Shown here: positions 36,535 to 46,836 of the stretch, piece by piece
How the letters are laid out: each line of letters begins with the position of its first letter
Numbering within the stretch: position 1 is the stretch's first letter
Origin: Gelidibacter gilvus
Lineage (GTDB): Bacteria; Bacteroidota; Bacteroidia; Flavobacteriales; Flavobacteriaceae
Length of the DNA stretch: 64,000 bases
Assembly (NCBI RefSeq): GCF_004115975.1
Contig: NZ_SDDZ01000002.1
Span: 310,001-374,000, forward strand
Direction: 5' to 3'
Position numbers and translations under genes: made by a program
The notes under the pieces: model-generated
Told to the model about the DNA's origin: nothing
The model's input: the letters and a program-made list of their open reading frames with translations, nothing else
Databases searched by the model: none

Positions 36535-37416
36535 TTAAACCAATACATTTAGAGAATCCTTTTTCAGAGACACTGTAATTGTAAACTCCTTTATTTTTGA
36601 TAATTCGCCATCTATCTGCGATTCAAAAAAAGAACGATTTTTCTGAGTTAATGTCAATCTGTCTGTTTGATAGCATTTGACCTCCTTAAGCAGTTCCGGC
36701 CTTTTTAAAAGCATACAAAACCCAAAAAACGCCATTTTTAATCTGCTTATTCTTGGTACAATGATAACATCTAATAGCCCATCCTTTAATGATGCTTTTG
36801 GCGTAAGACTCATGGAATAGCCCATGACATTTGAGTTTGAAATAAAAATTAAAAAAGGATTAACCAGCTTAATGGTATCATCGATAGAAATGACAACTTC
36901 TTCCTTTCTATTATAGTCACGAAACGATTTGAAGCATGCCTGCACATAGTGCGGCAATGTTCTTTTTTGTGAAGCCTCGTAGTTTCCAATAACGCTGGCA
37001 GTGAATCCAAAACCTATATTACTAAAAAAGTAACGCTGATTCAAGCAGCCCACATCAATTTTTGTGCTTTGGTTGTTTTTGATGACAAACAGAGCCTTTT
37101 TTATGGATTTTGGAATGTTTAAATTAGATGCCAATCCATTTCCTGAACCGATAGGGACAATCCCCAAAGGTATGGTTGTACCAACTAAAGTAGAAGCCAC
37201 TTCATTTATAGTTCCGTCTCCACCACAGGCCACAATAATATCCGCTTTTTGACGGATGGATTCTTCTGCGAGTTTGATGGCATGACCTTTATAGCCTGAA
37301 GATTTTATATTAATGTTATAATTTTCTGGTTCAAAATAATCCTGAAGATAGCATTCAGAAAAACTATGATGGCCAGAACCGGCGATTGGATTGAAAATGA
37401 AATGAATCTGTATCAC
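36535..37416 (-). CDS. Diacylglycerol kinase-like lipid kinase (DgkB/YegS family)
   Basis: 293 residues, DAGK catalytic fold. N-terminal FIFNPIAGSG, the nucleotide loop ACGGDGTINEVAS, and GIVPIGSGNGLASNL are the family hallmarks. It phosphorylates diacylglycerol or another lipid or sphingoid acceptor at the inner membrane. It follows the LtaS-like gene by one base, so they are surely cotranscribed, which suggests recycling of diacylglycerol made by that enzyme. Confidence 0.93.
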   Translation of the reverse strand: MIQIHFIFNPIAGSGHHSFSECYLQDYFEPENYNINIKSSGYKGHAIKLAEESIRQKADIIVACGGDGTINEVASTLVGTTIPLGIVPIGSGNGLASNLNIPKSIKKALFVIKNNQSTKIDVGCLNQRYFFSNIGFGFTASVIGNYEASQKRTLPHYVQACFKSFRDYNRKEEVVISIDDTIKLVNPFLIFISNSNVMGYSMSLTPKASLKDGLLDVIIVPRISRLKMAFFGFCMLLKRPELLKEVKCYQTDRLTLTQKNRSFFESQIDGELSKIKEFTITVSLKKDSLNVLV

Positions 37417-37417
37417 C

Positions 37418-39394
37418 TTATTCAGTCTTAATTTTTAAGCCACCATTCCGATACAAATGATCGGCAACCTGATAGAATGAAATGCTTTCCTTTTCGAATT
37501 TTTCTTCGGAAGAAATTGTACTTAAACTATTATCTGAAGGATTCCAAGAATAGAAATTGGCATTCGCCTTTTCATCTAAAATCAAAATTTTATTATCCTT
37601 TAAATAACCTAGCTTTCTGTAGTTTCCAATAAACGCCCGTTCGTCTTCAGGTTGCATGGTTAAGATATCCTTTCCGAAGAGATTCGATTTATAATCCCAG
37701 CTCAAGATCGAAAACAAGGTTGGAAACATGTCAATTTGTGAAGCTAATTTGCCTAACTTCTCAGGCTTTTGATTTGGTAAATTGAAAATTAGCGCAGGAA
37801 TATGATAGTTTTTAACATCCAAGTCCCATCGCCCTGCACTACTCGCACAATGGTCGCTCATAATCACAAAAACGGTGTTTTTGAACCATGGTTTTGCTTT
37901 TGCATTTTTTATAAATTCGTTAATGGCATCATCCGTATATTTTACAGCACCATTCCGTCCTGTTCCTGACGGAATATCAATATTGCCTTCTGGATAGGTA
38001 TAAGGTTTGTGGTTTGAAGTGGTCATTATAAAGTCGAAAAACAGTTTTCCAGATTCGTGTGCTTTGTCTGCTTCCTTAATCACTTTATTATAAATATCCG
38101 TATCGCAAACGCCCCAAGCATTCTCAAAAGTCACCTCGTTATCTTCAATATTGGTGCGTGTGGTTGTGATGCTTTTATCCAATAAAAATCCTCGTCCCCT
38201 ATCGATGATATTAAAACCGTTCCCACCAAAATAAGTGTTCATATTGTCAAAATAACCATCGCCTCCATAAAAGAAATTGCGCTCGTAACCTTGTTGTTTA
38301 AACACTTCACCAATAGTGAACAACCCTTGATTGTTTTTTCGTTTTACGATACTGCGTCCTGGTGTTGGCGGAATGGATAAGGTGATTGCTTCCATGCCTC
38401 TTACGGTTCGTGTTCCTGTGGCATATAGGTTTTCAAAAAACAAGCTATTATTGGCCAGAGAATCCAATGTTGGAGTGATGTTGTTCTCATTACCAAAAGT
38501 CTTTAAAAAATCACCACTTAAACTTTCGATACAAATAAAAATGACGTTCGGCTTCATCGGCTGAGAAACAGAATCTGAATTTACAATCGATCTATAAATA
38601 GCATCTTCAGTTGGATTTACAAATGTATTTTTCACATCGGATAAACTTGATTTAACAGTTTGAAAAGCCTCTTCTTTCGGAATAGATTTATAGAAGTCAT
38701 TATAGGATAATTCATTGTTTCTGAAGGCTGAAAAGAAGGAATAGATGCCCGATTTCGCCAGTTCATTGTTGAATCGATTTTTTGAGAATTCAGCTTGGTT
38801 ATTTGTAACAAAAAACATACTTAGCGCCACAATGACAGTCCAAGGCGTTGCTGCGAGTAATTTGGGTTTAAATGTCGTTTCACTTGTAAATACTTTCCGA
38901 AAAAAGCCTAATTTATAGATTACAAAAATACTTGTAAGCACTAATAAAACCATAGCAGAAAGAAGTACAGGCAAAGGATAAGATTCATTAATGTTCTTTA
39001 CAACTTCATAGGAATAAATTAAATAATCTACAGCTATAAAATTATAACGTCTTTGAAACTCATCCCAAAATGTAAACTCCCCAAAAAATGAAAAGAACAG
39101 AATAAGAACGCCTATTGAGAATCCAAAATAGGTGATAATTCTATCGGCTATGGAGCCATAGAAATGCTTAGGGATAAGTAATAGATAGATAAGATATGGG
39201 ATGGCAAAAAATGAAATGGTGGCCAAATCAAATAAAAAACCTATTAAGAAAGTATTTCCTAATACAAACAATCCTGTATCGACTTCAGGAAAATTCCAAA
39301 TCAGGAAACTTAGTCTTACTATAAAAGAAAGAATTAAAAACAGGCCGATATAGGCTTTAAGTAACGCAAAACGCGTTGGAAAAATTTTAGACAT
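37418..39394 (-). CDS. LTA synthase-like / sulfatase-fold membrane phosphotransferase
   Basis: 658 residues. Five TM helices in the first ~200 residues, then a periplasmic alkaline-phosphatase-fold domain. Metal and nucleophile motifs: ICIESLSGDF near 290, the Thr in TGTRTVRGMEA, and VIMSDHCASSAGRW near 515. This build is that of LtaS and of phosphoglycerol or phosphoethanolamine transferases. In a Gram-negative host the product is not lipoteichoic acid but may be a glycerophosphate-decorated glycan or lipid; this is inference. A -7 box lies 29 nt before the start. Confidence 0.9.
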   Translation of the reverse strand: MSKIFPTRFALLKAYIGLFLILSFIVRLSFLIWNFPEVDTGLFVLGNTFLIGFLFDLATISFFAIPYLIYLLLIPKHFYGSIADRIITYFGFSIGVLILFFSFFGEFTFWDEFQRRYNFIAVDYLIYSYEVVKNINESYPLPVLLSAMVLLVLTSIFVIYKLGFFRKVFTSETTFKPKLLAATPWTVIVALSMFFVTNNQAEFSKNRFNNELAKSGIYSFFSAFRNNELSYNDFYKSIPKEEAFQTVKSSLSDVKNTFVNPTEDAIYRSIVNSDSVSQPMKPNVIFICIESLSGDFLKTFGNENNITPTLDSLANNSLFFENLYATGTRTVRGMEAITLSIPPTPGRSIVKRKNNQGLFTIGEVFKQQGYERNFFYGGDGYFDNMNTYFGGNGFNIIDRGRGFLLDKSITTTRTNIEDNEVTFENAWGVCDTDIYNKVIKEADKAHESGKLFFDFIMTTSNHKPYTYPEGNIDIPSGTGRNGAVKYTDDAINEFIKNAKAKPWFKNTVFVIMSDHCASSAGRWDLDVKNYHIPALIFNLPNQKPEKLGKLASQIDMFPTLFSILSWDYKSNLFGKDILTMQPEDERAFIGNYRKLGYLKDNKILILDEKANANFYSWNPSDNSLSTISSEEKFEKESISFYQVADHLYRNGGLKIKTE

Positions 39395-39423
39395 TAATCA
39401 GTGAGTTCTATATTAATCTATCC

Positions 39424-39431
39424 CAAAATTA
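39424..39431 (-). promoter_or_regulatory. Candidate -7 promoter box for the LtaS-like/lipid kinase operon
   Basis: The minus strand reads TAATTTTG, a TAnnTTTG match, ending 29 nt upstream of the start codon. No clear -33 TTG. Confidence 0.4.
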
Positions 39432-39547
39432 GTATGCGATTCTAAAGAAATCTTAAAGTCTAAAAGTGGCTGTTCTGAAAAAACAAAACTTCCAAATCTG
39501 AAACAGATTTGGACGCCTTCATCAAATATTAATCTATAACTAATATT

Positions 39548-40804
39548 TTAATTGCTGTTTTTAAAATCAATATTAAAAATATGCCGATGACCTTCAAAAT
39601 GATAGGACATTTTAAATCCATAGAGGTCACATATTTTTCTTACGATTGCCAATCCCAAGCCAGTAGACCTATTGTTGGTATCTTCGCGATAAAACCTGAG
39701 ATGTAGTTTCTCTGGATGGATTAGTGATGACTCACCCGAATTTGAAACTTTTAAGAACTGTTTTTCTGTGAGAATGGAAATACTACTGTTTTTAGAACTA
39801 TGCTTGATGGCATTGGAGACTAAATTATTAATAAGAATATCTGCAAGAAATGGATCCATCTTTATAAAGAGTTCATCGTTTGAAATATGTGCGATGTTAT
39901 GAAGATCCAATTCCTTATAATCTTCTATTTTTTCATCAATAAGCTCGGTTAAAGAAATAGTTTCCATTCTGACATATTGGTTGTTGTCAATTTTGGTAAG
40001 CGTCGTAATTTTCTTATTAAGTTGTTTTAATCGTTGGAGGTCTTTTTGAATGGAAGTAATTTGCTCAAACTGTAAATCGTTTATCGCATGCTCATTGATG
40101 ATATTGTCAATTTTGGCTTGAATAATCGCGAGTGGTGTTTGAATTTCATGAGAAATGTTTTCTGTGAATTGTTTTAAGTTCTCATAATCAACCTTCACTT
40201 TACTTGTTAAAAATTCAATTTGATCTTTTAAATCAGAGAACTCCAACACATCACTGTCTGTTAATAACAAAGCCTCTTTTGAGGTTAATGAAAACTTTTT
40301 CATCGCTTCCAAATTATCGAAAAATGGTTGCCATATTTTAAGATTTCGAGCCGTATTGAAGTAGAAAAGAAAAATAAATGCCAATACAAAAAGACTGATA
40401 TTTGAAATTACGATGGCCAATAAAATAGAGCCTGACTCAACAACTAAGGTTCTTATAGTAATATGATAGTAGTCATCATGTATTTTTTTATAAGTTGAGA
40501 GTTCACGAAAGAGTTCCATTTCGTCTTGAGAAGGGTCATAAATAAGGGTGTCTTTCAGGATTTCGGGCCTCAACTTTTTCACCTTTTTAATCTCACTAAC
40601 AGGAGGCAGTGAATAGACTATTTTGTGATTTTCCAGTGCATCACTAACACGTGCTTCTGTAGAATACAACTCTTCTTCTATCTCCTCTTGAAGCAAATTT
40701 TTAGTGTAAAAATAAAGCACTATGGAACTAAAAATCGTGAGAATGAGCCCAGTTAAGAGAAAGTTCTTGGAGGTTTTGCTTATGAGTTTGGTCTTTTTTC
40801 TCAC
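39548..40804 (-). CDS. Sensor histidine kinase of the RND efflux locus
   Basis: 418 residues. TM1 near 12-32 and TM2 near 128-150 enclose a periplasmic sensor loop of about 95 residues. There is no clear HAMP domain. H-box ENISHEIQTPLAIIQ near 222, N-box LINNLVSNAIKHS, and G2 STGLGLAIVRKI are intact; the G1 region is reduced (VSNSGES). It starts 6 nt after the response regulator gene ends and should phosphorylate it. Confidence 0.92.
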   Translation of the reverse strand: MRKKTKLISKTSKNFLLTGLILTIFSSIVLYFYTKNLLQEEIEEELYSTEARVSDALENHKIVYSLPPVSEIKKVKKLRPEILKDTLIYDPSQDEMELFRELSTYKKIHDDYYHITIRTLVVESGSILLAIVISNISLFVLAFIFLFYFNTARNLKIWQPFFDNLEAMKKFSLTSKEALLLTDSDVLEFSDLKDQIEFLTSKVKVDYENLKQFTENISHEIQTPLAIIQAKIDNIINEHAINDLQFEQITSIQKDLQRLKQLNKKITTLTKIDNNQYVRMETISLTELIDEKIEDYKELDLHNIAHISNDELFIKMDPFLADILINNLVSNAIKHSSKNSSISILTEKQFLKVSNSGESSLIHPEKLHLRFYREDTNNRSTGLGLAIVRKICDLYGFKMSYHFEGHRHIFNIDFKNSN

Positions 40805-40810
40805 TTTTAT

Positions 40811-41485
40811 TTAATCTTCAATAAATTTATATCCGCTGCCATAGGCCGTTTTTATATACTTGGCACCTTCCGCAGTTAACTTCTTTCGTAAATTATTGAT
40901 ATGAACGTAAATAAAATCAAAATTATCCAGCAAATCGCTATGATCACCCCACAGATGTTCTGCTATGATTTCCTTTGAGAGCACACGGCCTTTGTTTGAA
41001 ATAAAAAACACCAATAAATCATATTCTTTTTTAGTAAGCAATATTGATTTACCATTAACATAAGCCGTTCTTGATTTGGTGTCAATGCTTATTTCATGGA
41101 ATTCGATAAGATCTTTTCCACCAAATTTTCCGCGACGAAGCACAGCAGTTATCCGAGAATTAAGTTCTGCAAGATGAAATGGCTTTGTCATATAATCGTC
41201 TGCCCCTAAATCCAGGCCTTCTAACTTATCATTTAATGAATTATTTGCCGAAATAATAATTACACCAGCACTCTTCTTTTCTTTCTTTAGAATTTTTAAA
41301 ATATCGAGACCACTACCTGAAATAAGGTTAATGTCTAAAATAATAATATCGTAGTCGTAAATATAAATTTTATCAGAAGCTTCGTGATAATCAGAAGCAA
41401 CCTCACAAATATTTCCATCTCGAGTTAAATATTGGGCGATGGATTGCTGCAAATCAATTTCGTCTTCAGCTATTAAATATTTCAT
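40811..41485 (-). CDS. OmpR/PhoB-family response regulator
   Basis: 224 residues. Receiver domain with acidic AEDEID, phosphoacceptor Asp in YDIIILDINL and Lys in DDYMTKPFH; C-terminal winged helix with LTKKEYDLLVFF and YVHINNLRKKL. It lies 147 nt after the RND pump gene on the same strand and probably regulates that pump operon; direct target sites were not identified. Confidence 0.94.
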   Translation of the reverse strand: MKYLIAEDEIDLQQSIAQYLTRDGNICEVASDYHEASDKIYIYDYDIIILDINLISGSGLDILKILKKEKKSAGVIIISANNSLNDKLEGLDLGADDYMTKPFHLAELNSRITAVLRRGKFGGKDLIEFHEISIDTKSRTAYVNGKSILLTKKEYDLLVFFISNKGRVLSKEIIAEHLWGDHSDLLDNFDFIYVHINNLRKKLTAEGAKYIKTAYGSGYKFIED

Positions 41486-41632
41486 CTTTTAAATTTAAGC
41501 AATAAAATTAAATGGGGATTCTAAATTTAATCTAAAGTAGACTTATATCATGATAGCTGATCCGTCATTGAATCCAGAGTTTTCTAAGCGACATCATAAC
41601 GATAAGACATTTCTCCACTTATTCACAGGTCA

Positions 41633-44632
41633 TTATTCTTTTATAATTTTTAAAATTGTAGGCAAGACTATAAGCAATAATGGCAAAGCAAATACCAATC
41701 CGCCAATTACCGCAATCGCTAAAGGTTGATGTAATTGTGCGCCTGCACCAATGCCCAATGCTAACGGAGTTAATGCCATAATCGCGGCAAAAGCGGTCAT
41801 TAATTTAGGCCTCAATCGTGCAGCAATCGCGTATTCAATTTTTTCAATATGTGATAAGGATGCATCACTTTCTTGATATTGTCTATAAGTGAAGATTGAG
41901 TTCTCACCAATAATCCCAACAATCATAATAATGCCCGTATAACTTCCAACATTCAAGGGTGTTCCTGTTAAAAAAAGACCCAATAAAGAGCCTGCACCCC
42001 CTAACACAGCAATCACGATGATGGCCAACGCGATTTTTATCTTTCTGAACAAAAACAATATGACAATAAATACAAGCAAAATTGCCGAAATTAAAATCAT
42101 CATCAATTCTTTAAAAGCCTTCTGTTGCTCTTGATACGCCCCTCCATATTCAATAGTATACCCCACAGGAAGCGACAGGTTTTTTCCCAAATGACTTTGA
42201 ATATCTTTTAGGGTAGAGCCCAAATCACGATTGTTCAATCGCGCTGTAATCACACCCATAGATTTTTGATTTTCTCTATTGATTTCGGCGACGCCTCTGC
42301 CCATTTCAATGGTTGCAACATTATTGATTGGCACACTGGAACCATTTGGCAGTAAAATGGCTGTATTTCTAATATTAGCAACAGAAGTATTAATTGCATT
42401 TGGATAAATAAGACGTATGTCTATTATTTGCTCTTTTTCAATCATTGAACTTACCACAGTGCCTTCAATTTGAGTTTGCAGCTGTAATTGAAAATCGGCT
42501 ACGGTCAATCCTAATTGGGCAAGTATGGGAACATTGGGCATTATGGATAAACTTGGGCCAGCAACAATAATTCCATCGTTAACATCGGCAGTACCTGGCA
42601 CCGTTTCTACTTCTTGGGCGATTTTTTTGGATAACTCTTCCAATTTGTTGATGTCAGTTCCAAACACCTTGATTTCTATGGGTTGCACAGAACTCATCAA
42701 ATCACCCAGCATATCCCCTATCACCTGACCAAAATCAATGGTTAATTGTGGCAATTGATCTTCAATACGCTTTCTTATGTCGTCTGAAACCTCCGTTGTC
42801 GTCTTGTGACGCTTATCTTTAAGTTTTATTAAATAGTCACCACGGTTGGGTTCGGTTATAAAAAACCCCATTTGTGTTCCCAGTCGCGCTGAATAGGCTT
42901 CAACCTCAGGCTGTGTATCCAAAACACCATTGACAATTTGCAACATCCGATCGGTTTCCTCCAATGTGGTACCTGACGGACTGTTATAATCCAAAACGAT
43001 GCTGCCTTCATCCATTTCCGGTAAAAATCCAGAAGGTAATTTGGAAGGAATAACTATAAGAATCACGACACAAACGAGCAAAAAGGAGATTCCAATAATC
43101 GGTTTGCTCAAAACACCATGAATCCATTTCGTTTTTGGCTCATGCTTCTTTGTAACCGATGTATTTCGAGAAAACAGAATTGATAGCACTGGTACAATTA
43201 ACCATGTGACCAAAAAGGATGCAGATAAAGCAATAATCATACTAAATGCCATGACCTTAAAATAGGCTCCAGCAACACCTGTCATGAGGACAAAAGGAAT
43301 AAAAATAACCAGCGTACTCAAAGATGAGCCAATCATGGCAGGAAAAAGAAGGGCAATGGCTTCGTGGGCAACCCAACCTATGGATTGCTCTGGATGTTCC
43401 TCCCTGATTTTATGAATTTGTTCTATGATAATCACCACATCATCGATCATTAAGCCAATGGCAGCAGCAACTGCACCCAAGGTCATAATATTAAAAGTGT
43501 AACCTACGGCATCAAGAACAATAAGCGTTAGGGATAAGGAGACTGGAATGGTAAACAAGACGACCATGCTTGCTGAAAAAGACCGCAGGAAAAACATAAC
43601 CACCAAAAGTGCCAAAACCAACCCAATCCACAGCACGTCCTTGATACTTGCAATACTTGTATTTACAAAATCGGCTTGTTTGTAATAGGGTTTTAAAACG
43701 ACGCCCCTAGGCAGCATTTTTGAGAGCTCGGCAACTTTTTGTTCAATGGTATTATTGACTTCAATAAGGTTTGCATTTGGTTGTTTTACAATGGCAATGA
43801 TTGGAACATTTTTACCATTGGCAAGAATTTTCACATATTCCTTGACTTCGTTAACTTCAATGTTAGCCACATCTTTTAGGCGAATCAATCGGTTAGGACT
43901 ATTGATTAATACTAGATTTTGCAAATCATCAATATCATCCACTGCGTTATCGGTAAGCGTGAGATACATTCTATTGTAGTCTGTGATATAGCCATTGGAT
44001 TGCAATACATTAGAATTGACAATAGCACTTTGAATCGTTGAAATAGAAATTCCGAGAGATCTAATAATTTCTGGTTTTAGAACCACTTGCAATTCTTTGT
44101 CCTTGCCACCTATCACAACAATATCCGAAACACCTTGTGTTGCCGCTAAAAATGGTTTGACCTGATATTTCGCGATTTTCTTTAAATCTACTTGTGACAT
44201 CCCTTCACCTTCTAAAGAATAGCCCATAACTGGCAAGATGGAGGGATTCATTTTTTCTACTAAAAATACCGTATTTGGCAAAATACTTCCTCGCGACTGA
44301 TTGATATAGGACTCAATTTGTGCCTTGGCAGTGTTGATGTCCATATTCCAATCTAAAAAAACTGAAATCTCACAACTCCCTCGAGACGTTGTACTGCGTA
44401 TGTATTGCAAGCCTTCCGTTTTACGAATGATATTTTCCAACGGAATGGTTACCGTAGTCATCATTTTATCCACAGGTTGCTGCCCTGCATCGGCAATCAC
44501 CTTTATTTTTGGAAATGTAATATCTGGAAATAAGCCTGTTTTTAGATTCTGATAGGTGAAAAATCCACCAATGAGTATAAGAATACCAATGGCGAGTAGT
44601 GGGAATTTATAGTTGGAATGCAGATTCTTCAT
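41633..44632 (-). CDS. RND-family efflux pump inner-membrane subunit
   Basis: 999 residues, twelve TM helices in two repeats with large periplasmic loops. TM4 carries GLMIDDVVIIIE, the paired Asp of the proton relay as in AcrB/MdtB-type pumps, whereas the LPSGFLPEMDEG segment and short length recall CusA-type pumps. I therefore do not fix the substrate (drug, detergent or metal). It overlaps the adaptor gene by 4 nt (ATGA). The order OEP, adaptor, RND, then two-component genes indicates a regulated tripartite exporter. Confidence 0.94.
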   Translation of the reverse strand: MKNLHSNYKFPLLAIGILILIGGFFTYQNLKTGLFPDITFPKIKVIADAGQQPVDKMMTTVTIPLENIIRKTEGLQYIRSTTSRGSCEISVFLDWNMDINTAKAQIESYINQSRGSILPNTVFLVEKMNPSILPVMGYSLEGEGMSQVDLKKIAKYQVKPFLAATQGVSDIVVIGGKDKELQVVLKPEIIRSLGISISTIQSAIVNSNVLQSNGYITDYNRMYLTLTDNAVDDIDDLQNLVLINSPNRLIRLKDVANIEVNEVKEYVKILANGKNVPIIAIVKQPNANLIEVNNTIEQKVAELSKMLPRGVVLKPYYKQADFVNTSIASIKDVLWIGLVLALLVVMFFLRSFSASMVVLFTIPVSLSLTLIVLDAVGYTFNIMTLGAVAAAIGLMIDDVVIIIEQIHKIREEHPEQSIGWVAHEAIALLFPAMIGSSLSTLVIFIPFVLMTGVAGAYFKVMAFSMIIALSASFLVTWLIVPVLSILFSRNTSVTKKHEPKTKWIHGVLSKPIIGISFLLVCVVILIVIPSKLPSGFLPEMDEGSIVLDYNSPSGTTLEETDRMLQIVNGVLDTQPEVEAYSARLGTQMGFFITEPNRGDYLIKLKDKRHKTTTEVSDDIRKRIEDQLPQLTIDFGQVIGDMLGDLMSSVQPIEIKVFGTDINKLEELSKKIAQEVETVPGTADVNDGIIVAGPSLSIMPNVPILAQLGLTVADFQLQLQTQIEGTVVSSMIEKEQIIDIRLIYPNAINTSVANIRNTAILLPNGSSVPINNVATIEMGRGVAEINRENQKSMGVITARLNNRDLGSTLKDIQSHLGKNLSLPVGYTIEYGGAYQEQQKAFKELMMILISAILLVFIVILFLFRKIKIALAIIVIAVLGGAGSLLGLFLTGTPLNVGSYTGIIMIVGIIGENSIFTYRQYQESDASLSHIEKIEYAIAARLRPKLMTAFAAIMALTPLALGIGAGAQLHQPLAIAVIGGLVFALPLLLIVLPTILKIIKE

Positions 44633-45549
44633 TGCTTCTTAGTGCTTACAATTGTCGAATCCTGCATTTGATAACTTCCCTCAGTAATGACCAGATCAGC
44701 TATGTTAAGCCCGTCAGACTTTACTTGAACCAAAGAATCATCCTTAAGTAAAGTCACTACTTTTTGTTTTACTGCAAGTGAATCGTTCACTATTTTCATG
44801 ACCCAATATTCAGTCAATAACTCATTAGTCTGCAAGGCTGTTTTGGGGATGGTCATTGCTTTTGAATCTTCCTTGTAAATCGTTTTCACCTGAACATTCA
44901 AGTTTTCTGGTAGGTTTGCATCTGGCAAAGCAATTAAAAACACTTGTGATTGTGCTACTGGGTCTATTGTAGGTAAGGTTCCTGTAACTTTTGCAGTAAG
45001 CGATTCACCATTTTGTAGAATAATCTTGCACAAAGAACCTATTTGAATAGCATCTTCATATTCATAAGGTACATTTAATTGAACTACCAAGGATTTCGGC
45101 TGTACTACAGTGGCCAAAACATCGCCCTCAGCTACATAATCATTTGCATTAATATTTAGTGCTGTAATAACACCTGAGGCATTGCTTCGGATGGTAATTG
45201 GGCTGACAAATTTTGATAATGAGCTGTCTATTTTCACCGCTTCTTTAAGCGCATCCTGTTCTTTTGTTCTAACCGATGCAAAGGTTTGTCCGCTCCGAAT
45301 GTTGTCCCCTATTTTATGGTTCATCCAAGAAATATACCCCGTAACATTAGAGCGGATATTTTCCTTTTTCTGATATTGCGTAACGCCGTTGAACGTCAGG
45401 TATTCCTTAATATCATTTTGCTGAACGGCAACAACGACAACGTTAATTGGCGCTTTTTTTCCTGAAGCCGTTTCTGCTTTTTTCTTACATGCGGAAAAAT
45501 TGACAATCATTAATAAGGTGGCTATATATTTGAAGTAATGTTTTTTCAT
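44629..45549 (-). CDS. RND efflux periplasmic adaptor (lipoprotein)
   Basis: 306 residues. Lipoprotein signal with lipobox FSAC (Cys at about 21). It has barrel-sandwich/lipoyl halves (YISWMNHKIGDNIRSGQ and ASGVITALNINANDY) but only a very short hairpin between them, and a beta-barrel domain. Short adaptors like this occur with CusB- or MexA-like systems in Bacteroidota. It is placed between OEP and pump genes, with a 6-nt gap and a 4-nt overlap. Confidence 0.9.
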   Translation of the reverse strand: MKKHYFKYIATLLMIVNFSACKKKAETASGKKAPINVVVVAVQQNDIKEYLTFNGVTQYQKKENIRSNVTGYISWMNHKIGDNIRSGQTFASVRTKEQDALKEAVKIDSSLSKFVSPITIRSNASGVITALNINANDYVAEGDVLATVVQPKSLVVQLNVPYEYEDAIQIGSLCKIILQNGESLTAKVTGTLPTIDPVAQSQVFLIALPDANLPENLNVQVKTIYKEDSKAMTIPKTALQTNELLTEYWVMKIVNDSLAVKQKVVTLLKDDSLVQVKSDGLNIADLVITEGSYQMQDSTIVSTKKQ

Positions 45550-45555
45550 AATAAA

Positions 45556-46836
45556 TTACCAGTTTATAAAATTATATTGGCTTTGTAGTAACCAATAATT
45601 GGTTTGCATTTGAAGTTTGGAATACACATTTTGTTTGTAATTCTGAATGACATTTAAGTAATCGACAATAGATACCTGACCCTGAACCAATTTGCCTTTA
45701 TAGATTTCTAAAATACCTGCTTGTTTCTTCAATTGTTTTTCAAGCAATTGCATTGACGTTTCCAAGGCCTGAATTTGTTGTGAGATACTTTTTAGTTTGT
45801 TGTTTATCTGTATTTTTGAATGCGCTCTATAAAACTCTAAACTTTCTTCTTTCAGAAGGCTTTGTTGCGCATTATACTTCCGCTGCTTTCCATCATAAAT
45901 CGGAATCGTTAAACGCAGTCCTGCACTTGTTCCAAACTTTCGATAGATATTTGGAATCTCTACGGCATTTAAACCTGAATTCGCATAGGCCGAGACTTGT
46001 GGTTTGTATTGATTTTCAAAAACAAGCTGATTGGCAACGATTTGCAAACTATCATTTTGAAATTTTTTCTCATAGAAAAACTCATTAGGATTTTGGTTAT
46101 CATCAATATGAGGTGGTTCCAACTGGTCTATAGTTTGAATTGGAGCACCACATAAGATGTATAACTGAATAATTGCAACCTCGAGATTGCTTTGTATTTG
46201 TTGCAATTCCAATTTCTTGCCATCAATATCCAATTGCAACACTAAATGATCACTTTCCATCAAGACAGCACGCTTCACTAATAACTCAACAACTTGTAAA
46301 CGAATTTCGAGGTCTTTAAGAATTTCCTTTGTGAACGCCTCTTGTAACTGTAATTGATAGGCCATGATATAGGCATCCGTAATATTCTTGACAACATTCT
46401 GTGAAATCTCCTCGGAAGAAAGCGAGATCGTTTGATTTTGAATCTTATTTTGAAACAATAAATTATCTGTTATGGCTTGATTAAACAGATTTTTGGTCAC
46501 ATTGATTTGTGCAGAATATAAGCCACCATTGGTGATACCCACATCGTAACCATAGGCTTTGGCCGATGGTGTTGTGGTTATATCTACAAACTTTCCATAA
46601 TTATTAAAATATGGAGCAACTAAAATATCTGAAGTTCCATTGACTTGGAAAGAGTTGTTTTGAGCAGTTATAAGACGGCTTTGCAAATCGCCGATTTTTA
46701 AAAGATTTCCATTTTCGATTAAATTGGGCGAATTAGCTTTTGCCAACGCTATGAAAAAATCAAGTTTTCCATTATTTTGGGCAAAGCTTAAAGACCCGGC
46801 AAGACCTATAATGATTAAAAAAAAGATAGCTTTCAA
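45556..46836 (-). CDS. TolC-family outer membrane protein of the RND locus
   Basis: 426 residues with a signal peptide ending SFAQ. Long amphipathic helices and two internal repeats (for example DAYIMAYQLQLQ and the QGQVSIVDYLNVIQNY motif near the end) are OEP features. First gene of the efflux operon; the 787-bp gap upstream should hold its promoter, though I saw no good TAnnTTTG box near the start. Confidence 0.9.
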   Translation of the reverse strand: MKAIFFLIIIGLAGSLSFAQNNGKLDFFIALAKANSPNLIENGNLLKIGDLQSRLITAQNNSFQVNGTSDILVAPYFNNYGKFVDITTTPSAKAYGYDVGITNGGLYSAQINVTKNLFNQAITDNLLFQNKIQNQTISLSSEEISQNVVKNITDAYIMAYQLQLQEAFTKEILKDLEIRLQVVELLVKRAVLMESDHLVLQLDIDGKKLELQQIQSNLEVAIIQLYILCGAPIQTIDQLEPPHIDDNQNPNEFFYEKKFQNDSLQIVANQLVFENQYKPQVSAYANSGLNAVEIPNIYRKFGTSAGLRLTIPIYDGKQRKYNAQQSLLKEESLEFYRAHSKIQINNKLKSISQQIQALETSMQLLEKQLKKQAGILEIYKGKLVQGQVSIVDYLNVIQNYKQNVYSKLQMQTNYWLLQSQYNFINW

